From Clostridiales bacterium UBA4039 (GTDB taxonomy: Bacteria > Bacillota > Clostridia > Lachnospirales > Vallitaleaceae), in assembly GCA_002382805.1 (NCBI GenBank), contig DGAD01000032.1:62001-126000 (forward strand): a stretch of 64,000 bases of DNA, read 5' to 3'. Position 1 is the stretch's first letter, and every line of letters starts with the position of its first letter. The notes under the pieces are model-generated. The model ran no database searches. It worked only from the letters and a program-made list of their open reading frames with translations, and had not been told where the DNA came from. Positions 1 to 7,701 of the stretch are shown here, in pieces. The position numbers were made by a program, and so were the translations under genes.

Positions 1-1479
1 AAAGAACATGCTTTGACACTGTGGTCATATGAAGATGCAATAAGAATTAAAAGCCATATCATTGAGATTATGGGTGAAGCAAGTGTAGAAACAGATCCTG
101 TCCGTCGTCGTAATCTATTAACGTTCATGGTTATCGGAAGTGGATTTACTGGGATAGAGATGGTTGGAGAATTAGCGGAATGGAAGACGAGTTTGTGTCA
201 TAGATTCTCTATTGATCCTGAAGAAGTGAAGATTTATGTTGTGGATATGGTACCAAAAGTACTCCCAACGTTTAAAGATAAATTGATTAATAAGACGGTA
301 AAACGTCTTCATAAACTTGGTGTTGAAGTATTAACAAGTTCAAACATAACTGAGGTTAAAGAGAACTTCGTAACGATTGAAGGAAAAGGAACTATCGAAA
401 CACATACCGTTATTTGGGCGGCAGGTGTTGAAGGTAGTGACTTAATGGGAAGCCTTGATGATGTTGAAAAAGTTGGGCGTAACCGTGTACAGACAGATCA
501 ATATTTACGTGCAAAAGGTCAAGAAGATGTTTTTGTTGTTGGAGATAATATTTTCTACATTCCTGAAGGGGAAGACCGTCCGGTGCCTCAAATGGTTGAA
601 AATGCTGAACATTCAGCCTCAACAGTAGCACACAATATTGAAGCATCTGTTAAAAAATCGGAGTTAAAAGAGTACAAGCCTGCTTTCCACGGTGCTATGG
701 TATGTATTGGTGGACGCTATGGTGTGGCACAAGTCGGAACCGATAAGACAGAGTTTTGCTTCTCTGGATTTATTGCGATGTTTATCAAGCACTTTATCAA
801 TATGATTTATTTTATACAAGTTGCAGGCTTTAACAAAGTATGGACATATTTGATGCATGAGATTTTCCATGTAGAAGATCGACGAAGCTTTGTTGGTGGT
901 TATTTTGCAAAGCGATCACCTAATTTCTGGCTTGTACCTTTACGTATGTTCTTAGGATTTAAGTGGCTAATGGAAGGTCTTGCAAAAATCGGACAAGTCA
1001 TCAAAGACCCAACAGATATTTTCTTAATCCCTGCGGCGCCAGTGGCTGATGCTACAGCAGCGGCAAGTGAATGGGTTGAAGAAGGTGCAGAAGCAGTTAC
1101 GGCATTACCGGTTCCGGAATTTATTACCAATATGGTTGATTGGTCGATGGACTTAATGTTCTACACACCAGATGGTGGATATACAGCATTGGCATCTATC
1201 TTCCAAACAGGAATGGTTATTGGAGAAATAGTTGTCGGACTTTGTTTACTTGGTGGTTTATTTAGCGCATTAGCATCGATTGTTTCTATTGCAATGGGAA
1301 TGATGATTTGGGCTTCTGGAATGGCTCCAAACGAGATGCTTTGGTATATGATTGCCGGAGTGGCTACAATTGGTGGTTCCGGATCAACATTTGGCTTAGA
1401 TTATTATGTGCTTCCATTCTTGAAGAAACAATGGAAACGTATAGGGTTTGTTAAAAAGTGGTATTTATTTACTGATTAA
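1..1479 (+). CDS. Type II NADH dehydrogenase (Ndh2-like) with C-terminal membrane domain, 5' partial
   Basis: The frame is open from base 1 and the first FAD-binding part of the protein lies outside the window, so the gene is partial at its 5' end; 492 codons are visible. The NADH-binding Rossmann motif is seen in VIGSGFTGIEMVGELAE, and the second FAD contact in DVFVVGDN followed by PVPQMVENAEHSA, as in NDH-2 enzymes that pass electrons from NADH to menaquinone. After about residue 300 the protein continues well beyond an ordinary NDH-2. It has hydrophobic segments near RMFLGFKWLMEGLAKIG and two long ones near the C-terminus, resembling DoxX-like membrane domains. A membrane tail of this kind is a known feature of the Ndh2 of Gram-positive extracellular electron transfer loci. 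The downstream neighbours (prenyl synthase, FMN-binding lipoprotein, UbiA prenyltransferase) fit that context. A plain respiratory NDH-2 is the alternative. Confidence 0.85.
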   Translation, partial: KEHALTLWSYEDAIRIKSHIIEIMGEASVETDPVRRRNLLTFMVIGSGFTGIEMVGELAEWKTSLCHRFSIDPEEVKIYVVDMVPKVLPTFKDKLINKTVKRLHKLGVEVLTSSNITEVKENFVTIEGKGTIETHTVIWAAGVEGSDLMGSLDDVEKVGRNRVQTDQYLRAKGQEDVFVVGDNIFYIPEGEDRPVPQMVENAEHSASTVAHNIEASVKKSELKEYKPAFHGAMVCIGGRYGVAQVGTDKTEFCFSGFIAMFIKHFINMIYFIQVAGFNKVWTYLMHEIFHVEDRRSFVGGYFAKRSPNFWLVPLRMFLGFKWLMEGLAKIGQVIKDPTDIFLIPAAPVADATAAASEWVEEGAEAVTALPVPEFITNMVDWSMDLMFYTPDGGYTALASIFQTGMVIGEIVVGLCLLGGLFSALASIVSIAMGMMIWASGMAPNEMLWYMIAGVATIGGSGSTFGLDYYVLPFLKKQWKRIGFVKKWYLFTD

Positions 1480-1509
1480 ACATAATTCGAATTAGTCTGG
1501 GGAAAAATC

Positions 1510-2478
1510 ATGGGAATTAACGAACAATTAGAACAAGTAAAAACAATCATGCATAAAGAATTAGTTACAGGGGACCATTATCTTAATGGTTCTCTTAACT
1601 ATGTAAAGGAGACAACGGGGAAATTATTGCGTCCGCGTTTTTTGCTTATTGGTGCCAGTTTTGGAAAGAAAACGACCAAAAAGCAAGAACACAATTTAAT
1701 TCGTTTGGCAGCAGCGGTAGAATCCCTTCATGTGGCGACGCTGATTCATGATGATGTGATTGATGAGTCAAAGCTACGCAGAGGCCAAGAGTCGATTCAG
1801 TCAAGATATTCAAAAGAATATGCAATCTATATGGGAGACTTTATTTTAAGTCGTTGTTTTATTATGCTTTCCCAGTTAGATATTAAAAAAGAATTGTTGG
1901 TTGAAATCGCAAAGGCGATGAATCAGATATGTATCGGTGAGATGAAACAGCATAAGCATCGTTTTAATGTGCATGTTAATCCACTTAATTACTTGCGCAT
2001 CGTATCACGAAAAACCGCAACACTTTTTTCCATTAGCCTAAGTTCAGGCGCGTACTATGCCAAGGCACCGGAAGATACGGTGAAATTGCTTGCACGTATT
2101 GGTCATGAGATTGGTATGGTATTCCAACTTGTAGATGACTTGCTCGACTATGAAGGTAGCGTTATAGAAGTTGGCAAAGACTTGGAAAAAGACATGCTTA
2201 AAGGTTACTATAATATTCCTGTGTTGTTTGCGATGCAAGGGGAAAAAACACCCGAACGGCAAGAGTTAAAAGACCTTTTAGAACACTCAGATGGCATAAG
2301 TAAGAACAAAGAACGAATTTTTGAGCTTATCAAAAATCTTGGTGGCGTTGAAAAAACCCGGGAGCTTGCGTTGCGCTATAATAAAAGAGCGCTGGCACTT
2401 ATTGAAAAATTGCCGGAGGCGCCGGGAAAACAAGCATTGATTGATTTGACTACAAATTTAATCCATCGAGAAAAGTAA
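1510..2478 (+). CDS. Polyprenyl diphosphate synthase (DmkB/HepT-like)
   Basis: Trans-isoprenyl diphosphate synthase of 322 residues, the usual length for a heptaprenyl or octaprenyl synthase large subunit. It chain-elongates farnesyl or geranylgeranyl diphosphate with isopentenyl diphosphate to make the side chain of menaquinone. The first aspartate-rich motif DDVID is at residues 81-85, followed by the SKLRRG segment; the second, DDLLD, is at 210-214. The KLLRPR segment near residue 38 is also typical. It starts 30 bases after the ndh2-like gene and is followed 11 bases later by the FMN-binding lipoprotein gene, so it belongs to the same operon. With the UbiA-type gene further down, it makes up a local pathway for a dedicated quinone. 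Product chain length cannot be read from the sequence. Confidence 0.88.
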   Translation: MGINEQLEQVKTIMHKELVTGDHYLNGSLNYVKETTGKLLRPRFLLIGASFGKKTTKKQEHNLIRLAAAVESLHVATLIHDDVIDESKLRRGQESIQSRYSKEYAIYMGDFILSRCFIMLSQLDIKKELLVEIAKAMNQICIGEMKQHKHRFNVHVNPLNYLRIVSRKTATLFSISLSSGAYYAKAPEDTVKLLARIGHEIGMVFQLVDDLLDYEGSVIEVGKDLEKDMLKGYYNIPVLFAMQGEKTPERQELKDLLEHSDGISKNKERIFELIKNLGGVEKTRELALRYNKRALALIEKLPEAPGKQALIDLTTNLIHREK

Positions 2479-2489
2479 AGGATGGTTCT

Positions 2490-2846
2490 ATGAAAAAAGG
2501 GTTATTGCTGGTGATGATTTTATTGATGACATATAGCTTTGCCGGGTGTGATGAAGGTAAGGTCTATGAAGATGGCATATATTATGGTGAATCGGAAGGA
2601 TACTATAGTATTATCAAAGTAGAAGTAGAAGTTAAAAATGGAAAAATATATGATATTTCCATTTTAGAGCATAATGAACCTGAGATATTGGCAAAGATTG
2701 TTTTTGATGAATTGCCACCGATCATCATAAAAAATAATAGTGTTGATGTTGATGTTATATCAGGAGCAACATATACAAGTGAGAGTTTGTTGCAAGCCGT
2801 TGAAACTGCCATTAAAAGTCATGAAGCCAGTGAGGTGGAACAATGA
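2490..2846 (+). CDS. FMN-binding domain lipoprotein
   Basis: Short exported protein of 118 residues. The signal peptide ends in a lipobox, FAGC, with Cys20 as the likely lipidated residue, so the mature domain should sit on the outer face of the membrane. The remainder is one FMN_bind domain: the YEDGIYYGESEGY start and the terminal SGATYTSESLL motif are both clear. In this family (NqrC, RnfG, PplA) an ApbE-type transferase attaches FMN covalently to the Thr of the SGAT motif. This copy holds a single domain, whereas PplA of Listeria carries two. Its stop codon region overlaps the start of the kinase gene by four bases, indicating translational coupling. An ApbE homologue is not in the window and may lie upstream. 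Confidence 0.85.
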   Translation: MKKGLLLVMILLMTYSFAGCDEGKVYEDGIYYGESEGYYSIIKVEVEVKNGKIYDISILEHNEPEILAKIVFDELPPIIIKNNSVDVDVISGATYTSESLLQAVETAIKSHEASEVEQ

Positions 2847-4441
2847 AAGCAATGAAGCTGCATATTAAAATCATGTTGCTTATGGTTATGCTTATGGTTG
2901 GTGTTATAAGTGTTTTATATATTGTCTTTTCTGATCAAACCAATACAAATATGGAAGATCAGATGGGGATTTCAGCATTGGACTTTGCCAATACAATAGC
3001 TGGAATGGAAGTGATTCAAGAAGGTCTATATAATGAAGTAGACTATCCTATAATCAATCAATATGTTGAGCAAATACGACAACGTACAGAATATCAGTAT
3101 ATCATTGTCATGGACATGGAAGGGATTCAATATTCTTATCCTTATGAAAGTGGTGTCGGAAAAGTCTATAAAAATGGCGGAGAAGAAGATGTGCTACACT
3201 ATGGAAAAACCTATGTTAGTGCAGATCGCAATGAACTTATATCAGCTATCCGTGGATTTGCTCCGATTTTTCATGAAGGTGAACAGGTAGGGGCAGTGCT
3301 TGTGGGACTGCTTACGGATACTGTTCAACAAGAGATTCGTGTCAATCGAAGGAACCTAGAGATTGCCCTTGTGGTCAGTATTTTTGTAAGTATTATTTCG
3401 GCAGTTTTGCTTTCGATGAATATAAAAAAATCCATGTTTAACTTAGAACCTTCAGAAATTGCTATGTTAATTAGCGAGCGAGAGCTTATATTTAATAGCA
3501 TAGAAAAATGCCTTATTTCGATTGATAAAAATGGGATTATTCTATTCTATAATAATGCGGCGGCGAAGCTATTGGAATTGCCTAAAGGTGTTGAAGGACA
3601 ACCCATAGGAAAATACAACGAAAAATTAGCGTTGATTTTTGACGAGGTTCTACAGGAAAAAAACAATCAATATAATGAACAATTTTTTATTAATCAAGGT
3701 GTCCATGTAATTATTAACAGCTGCTTGATGTATAACCCTAACAAAGAAGTGTTTGGTGTGGTATCAAGTATTGATCAGATGAATCAAGCAATGGAGCTGG
3801 CTTATGAGATAACGGACTACAAGGATATTATTGATTCACTACGTGCGCAAAATCATGAGTTTTTAAATAAACTGCATACTTTGGGTGGATTGATACAGTT
3901 GGAAAACTATGAAGAAGCTTTAGATTATATTGATATGCTATCGGTGCGTTCCAAGCAATTACAGCATATTTTGATTCAGCACATTGAGAATAAAAAAGTT
4001 GCAGGAATTATTTTGGCAAAATATAATAAATTTGTTGAGAATAAGATTGAGTTTGGATTGGATAAAGGATCAAAGTTTACGGGGTTGCCAGGATATTTAT
4101 CCGAAGAAATCGTATGTTCTATTATTGGGAACTTATTAGATAATACATATGATGCGCTTATGCAGCCAACAATGACAGAGGAAGGCTGTGTCGAACTTTT
4201 TATTCATTCTGATCAAGAGGTGTTTGAACTGCAGATTATTAACAATGGTCCTGCAATACCAAAAGATATTCAGATGAAAATGTTTCAAAAAGGATTTACG
4301 ACAAAAAACAATAAAAATGCAAAGAATGGACAAGGTTTGTATATTATACATCAAGAGATTACACAATTTGGCGGGGAGATTTATGCAAACAATTTAGAAA
4401 ATCAGGAAGGAGTTGCCTGGTATGTCAAAATCCCAAAATAA
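2843..4441 (+). CDS. Sensor histidine kinase, CitA/DcuS family
   Basis: Membrane sensor kinase of 532 residues. A transmembrane segment at about residues 7-28 and a second at about 175-195 bracket an extracytoplasmic Cache-like sensor domain. A cytoplasmic PAS domain follows (about 215-320, beginning IFNSIEKCLISIDKNGIILFY written as two pieces: IFNSIEKCLI and SIDKNGIILFY). The phosphoacceptor region is of the CitA/DcuS kind, with His338 in RAQNHEFLNKLHTLGGLIQL. The ATPase domain shows N-box GNLLDNTYDAL and the GQGLYIIHQ lid. Family members usually sense citrate, malate, fumarate or similar acids, but the ligand here is unknown. The gene overlaps the lipoprotein gene by four bases and the response-regulator gene by 20 bases, placing signalling inside the quinone/flavin operon. 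Confidence 0.9.
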   Translation: MKAMKLHIKIMLLMVMLMVGVISVLYIVFSDQTNTNMEDQMGISALDFANTIAGMEVIQEGLYNEVDYPIINQYVEQIRQRTEYQYIIVMDMEGIQYSYPYESGVGKVYKNGGEEDVLHYGKTYVSADRNELISAIRGFAPIFHEGEQVGAVLVGLLTDTVQQEIRVNRRNLEIALVVSIFVSIISAVLLSMNIKKSMFNLEPSEIAMLISERELIFNSIEKCLISIDKNGIILFYNNAAAKLLELPKGVEGQPIGKYNEKLALIFDEVLQEKNNQYNEQFFINQGVHVIINSCLMYNPNKEVFGVVSSIDQMNQAMELAYEITDYKDIIDSLRAQNHEFLNKLHTLGGLIQLENYEEALDYIDMLSVRSKQLQHILIQHIENKKVAGIILAKYNKFVENKIEFGLDKGSKFTGLPGYLSEEIVCSIIGNLLDNTYDALMQPTMTEEGCVELFIHSDQEVFELQIINNGPAIPKDIQMKMFQKGFTTKNNKNAKNGQGLYIIHQEITQFGGEIYANNLENQEGVAWYVKIPK

Positions 4442-5129
4442 GTTATTATCAATTATTGTTGTGGAAGATGATCCAATGGTTCGAAAAATTAATGAAGGGT
4501 TTATTGAAAAAATTAGTGGTTATGAGTTAATAGGTTCTTTTGGAAATCTTAAAGACACAAAAAACTTTTTAAAAACTCATGAGCCGGACCTTATTTTATT
4601 AGATATTTTTTTCCCAAATGAACAAGGGACGGAGTTACTAATCTGGATTCGTAAACATCAAATTCAATCCGATGTAATATGTATAACAGCAGATAATTCA
4701 ACAGAAACCATAGAAGAGACATGGCGTTACGGTGCGTTTGACTATTTGCTCAAACCCTTTCGATTTGAACGTTTAGAAGAAGCGTTATTACGTTTTCGTG
4801 AAATGAAGATGCGATTAACGACTTCAGAGACTTTTGATCAAGAAAGCCTTGATGAACTTTTTGAGACAAAAGATGAAGAGAAGACAGGCGGTTTGAATGG
4901 GGCACCTTCGAGCCGTGAAACCAACAAAACGTATCAGGGGATTTTGAAGTTTTTACAAGAGAATCCGGATGATTTTTTTACTGCACATATGATAGGCAAA
5001 GAATTAGGAGTATCACGTATTACAGCAAGGCGTTATCTTGACCAAATGGAGCAGGAAAACCGACTGATTGTCGAGCCCAATTATGGGAGCGTGGGACGTC
5101 CCCAAAATTATTATAAGTTAAGGAGTTAA
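4422..5129 (+). CDS. Response regulator, CitB/DcuR family
   Basis: Response regulator of 235 residues. The receiver domain has the acidic pair in VVEDDP and the phosphoacceptor Asp61 in LILLDIFFP; the KPF motif (YLLKPFRFE) completes the site. The C-terminal domain contains a helix-turn-helix, GKELGVSRITARRYLDQME, and the GRPQNYYKL tail common in this family. I chose the ATG at 4422 because a strong AGGAAGGAG site lies nine bases upstream; an in-frame TTG at 4413 falls immediately after that site, too close for initiation. The gene overlaps the kinase gene by 20 bases and is followed by the prenyltransferase gene after only four bases. Targets are not known; autoregulation of this operon is a reasonable inference. 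Confidence 0.9.
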   Translation: MSKSQNKLLSIIVVEDDPMVRKINEGFIEKISGYELIGSFGNLKDTKNFLKTHEPDLILLDIFFPNEQGTELLIWIRKHQIQSDVICITADNSTETIEETWRYGAFDYLLKPFRFERLEEALLRFREMKMRLTTSETFDQESLDELFETKDEEKTGGLNGAPSSRETNKTYQGILKFLQENPDDFFTAHMIGKELGVSRITARRYLDQMEQENRLIVEPNYGSVGRPQNYYKLRS

Positions 5130-5133
5130 ATAC

Positions 5134-6048
5134 ATGAAAAGAGAAGCTTTTTTTCAGCTTGTTGAAATACAGACGAAAGTAGCAAGTGTCATTCCTTTTT
5201 TGACAGGAATCGCATTTACTTCATATCGATATCAAGAGTTTGATCCGATGATTATTAGTGTCTTTTTTATCAGTCTATTGTGCCTTGATATGGCGACAAC
5301 TGCAATAAATAATCTTATGGATTTAAAGGTACTTGAGTATGGTGTGTCCGTTAAACAAGCGAAAACGGTTATTGGGGTCTTGTTGACCGTAAGTATGGTA
5401 ACCGGATTATGGCTGGTGTATTTAACAGATATTGTTGTGCTTTTAATTGGTGGCATTGCATTTTTAGTGGGTGCGCTATATTCTTATGGGCCTTTGCCGA
5501 TTTCTCAAACACCATTTGGAGAAGCTTTTTCTGGCTTTTTTATGGGAATGCTGATCTTTTTTGTAACCGTATATATTCAAATCTATGAACTTGGCTTTTT
5601 TATTTTTAGCTATGCCGACCAACATATTTATATTAATATTCATATTATTGAGTTTCTTATCATTGGATTGGTTTCGTTGCCGTTGATTCTAGGCATTGCC
5701 AATATTATGTTGGCAAATAATACCTGCGACTTAGCGGAGGATATAAAAAATAAACGGCATACACTACCTTACTATATAGGCAAAGATAATGCAGTGGTTT
5801 TATTTGAGGTACTAGCCTATTTATCGTATCTATGGATTATCGTAGGTGTGGTAATTGAAGTGCTTCCGATTATTACACTTCTTGTTCTTTTGACGCTGTA
5901 TCCGGTGAAGAAAAATGTCGATGCGTTTAAAGCAGTTCAAGAAAAAAGCAAGACGTTTGTATGTGCGGTCAAAAACTTTGTGCTCATATCGGTTGCGTAT
6001 TTTTTGACAATTTTACTTGGTATTATTGTGCGAATTATTATTGATTAG
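5134..6048 (+). CDS. UbiA-family prenyltransferase (MenA/DmkA-like)
   Basis: Integral membrane prenyltransferase of 304 residues with about eight hydrophobic segments. The two aspartate-containing loops of the UbiA family are visible in modified form: TTAINNLMDLK near residues 49-60 and NNTCDLAEDIKNKRHTLP near 190-210. MenA-type enzymes attach a polyprenyl chain to dihydroxynaphthoate to give demethylmenaquinone. Position in the same operon as an Ndh2-like protein and a polyprenyl synthase suggests the DmkA role of extracellular electron transfer loci rather than the housekeeping MenA. No other men genes occur in the window, so whether the acceptor is dihydroxynaphthoate is inferred. Start ATG at 5134 follows an AAGGAG site. 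Confidence 0.82.
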   Translation: MKREAFFQLVEIQTKVASVIPFLTGIAFTSYRYQEFDPMIISVFFISLLCLDMATTAINNLMDLKVLEYGVSVKQAKTVIGVLLTVSMVTGLWLVYLTDIVVLLIGGIAFLVGALYSYGPLPISQTPFGEAFSGFFMGMLIFFVTVYIQIYELGFFIFSYADQHIYINIHIIEFLIIGLVSLPLILGIANIMLANNTCDLAEDIKNKRHTLPYYIGKDNAVVLFEVLAYLSYLWIIVGVVIEVLPIITLLVLLTLYPVKKNVDAFKAVQEKSKTFVCAVKNFVLISVAYFLTILLGIIVRIIID

Positions 6049-6067
6049 CCTTTTATCTTGAAAATAC

Positions 6068-6096
6068 TTGACAAACAGTAGAAGAGTCACTACAAT
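6068..6096 (+). promoter_or_regulatory. Promoter of the hisS-aspS transcript
   Basis: TTGACA at 6068-6073, 17-base spacer, TACAAT at 6091-6096. It lies directly upstream of the His T-box leader and after the end of the prenyltransferase gene. Confidence 0.8.
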
Positions 6097-6102
6097 AGAG
6101 TA

Positions 6103-6399
6103 AAGTTATAAACACAAATTAACAAAGCGTTGAATAAGCGAGTAAATAAGTGCGAAGTCATCACCAGAGAGAAAGGTTTTAGCTGCAAGCCTTTTGTTGA
6201 TTACTTATTGAAAGACCCTTAGGAGTGCTTTACTAAAAGATACATGATGATTCATCATAGGATTTAGTAAGTAAAGACGTATTGTCTACGTTACAAGACT
6301 TTAAGCCGGAAGCATGGATATGCTTCAATTAGGGTGGCACCGCGGGTAATGTCTCGTCCCTTTTTATCAATATAGATTGATAGGGAAGAGGCTTTTTTT
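6103..6399 (+). ncRNA. T-box leader of hisS (His specifier)
   Basis: The conserved T-box sequence AGGGTGGCACCGCGG is at 6331-6345. It is followed by a terminator hairpin with a T run (about 6352-6399). The Stem I landmark CAGAGAG is at 6165-6171. Immediately 5' of it are CAT (6159-6161) and CAC (6162-6164), both His codons, so the specifier reads His with either alignment. Uncharged tRNA-His should favour the antiterminator and expression of hisS-aspS. Confidence 0.93.
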
Positions 6400-6424
6400 A
6401 TGTTCTATTTGGAAAGGAGTTACT

Positions 6425-7699
6425 ATGAATATTAAAGCACCTCGAGGAACCAATGACTTTTATGGAGACTATATGGACCAATTATTGGACCTTGAACATC
6501 AAATGCGATGCTTATGTGATGATTATGGATTTAGCGAAATACGTACACCGATTTTTGAACGTTTAGAACTGTTTCAACGAGGGGTTGGAGAGACAACGGA
6601 TATCGTACAAAAAGAAATGTATACATTTTTTGACAAGTCAAAAGAGCAACGTGAGTTTGCCTTAAAACCGGAAGGAACAGCAGGTGTTGTGCGCGCTTAT
6701 CTTGAACGTAAGCTGTATGCAGATGTTCAGCCAAGTAAGTTTTACTACATCAGTCCTAACTTTCGTTATGAAAAGCCTCAGGCAGGACGATTTCGTCAAT
6801 TCCACCAATTTGGTGTAGAACTATTTGGGGCAGAGGACCCTTCGGCAGATGCAGAGATTATTAGCTTAGGCTATCAGATGTTAAAACGCCTGAACATACC
6901 TAGTGTTAAATTACATATTAACAGTTTGGGAAATCAGGTTTCACGTAAGCGTTATAATGGATTATTAATGGATTTTTTGGAGGCGCATAAAAATGAATTG
7001 TGCCCAACATGCCAAGAGCGTATGTATAAGAACCCCTTACGTGTGTTAGATTGTAAAAATGAAACTTGCCAGACCATCATGCAAGAGGCGCCGCTAATGA
7101 TTCATCACCTGGATGATGCGGACCGTGAGCACTTTGAAGGTGTTCAAGCCTTGCTTGATAGCATGGGAATCCCTTATGAAGTGGATCCTTGGATTGTTCG
7201 GGGGCTTGATTATTATTCACGTACTGTATTTGAATTCATCTCTGAAGATATCGGCTCCCAAGCAACTGTGTGTGGTGGAGGTCGTTATGATTATCTGATT
7301 GAAGAGATGGGCGGAGCGCCAACACCAGCGATTGGGTTTGGAGCAGGAATTGAACGCTTGCTGTTGACGATTGCCAATACTCAAGGGAAACCGGAGCCTA
7401 AGGAGAAAATCGACCTATATCTAGGCTATATGGGCGATGCAGCAAAAAATAAGGCGATGGCATTAACCTATCAACTACGCGAACAACATATTCGTTGTGC
7501 AACAGACTTACTTGGAAAGTCTGTACGTGCCCAAATGAAATATGCGAATAAAATTAATGCCAAGTATTCATTAATCATTGGTGAGGACGAAATCGCGTCG
7601 AACACCGTGAGCCTAAAAAACATGAAAAATGGTGAACAAGTCGATATATCAATGGAAGAGATAGCTTCCTATATTCATAGTCAACAAGGAGGAAAATAA
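6425..7699 (+). CDS. hisS: Histidyl-tRNA synthetase
   Basis: Class II synthetase of 424 residues, normal for bacterial HisRS; it charges tRNA-His in the cytoplasm. Motif 1 region begins with PRGTNDF, motif 2 is FRYEKPQAGRFRQFHQFGVE, the His-specific motif is GLDYYSRTVFEF, and GGGRYD and GFGAGIERLLL (motif 3) follow. The C-terminal anticodon-binding domain runs from about residue 330. The ATG at 6425 is preceded by GGAAAGGAG; an upstream in-frame ATG at 6377 would sit inside the T-box terminator and add 16 residues absent from the family, so I rejected it. aspS follows after two bases. Expression is governed by the T-box at 6103-6399. Confidence 0.97.
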   Translation: MNIKAPRGTNDFYGDYMDQLLDLEHQMRCLCDDYGFSEIRTPIFERLELFQRGVGETTDIVQKEMYTFFDKSKEQREFALKPEGTAGVVRAYLERKLYADVQPSKFYYISPNFRYEKPQAGRFRQFHQFGVELFGAEDPSADAEIISLGYQMLKRLNIPSVKLHINSLGNQVSRKRYNGLLMDFLEAHKNELCPTCQERMYKNPLRVLDCKNETCQTIMQEAPLMIHHLDDADREHFEGVQALLDSMGIPYEVDPWIVRGLDYYSRTVFEFISEDIGSQATVCGGGRYDYLIEEMGGAPTPAIGFGAGIERLLLTIANTQGKPEPKEKIDLYLGYMGDAAKNKAMALTYQLREQHIRCATDLLGKSVRAQMKYANKINAKYSLIIGEDEIASNTVSLKNMKNGEQVDISMEEIASYIHSQQGGK

Positions 7700-7701
7700 G
7701 C

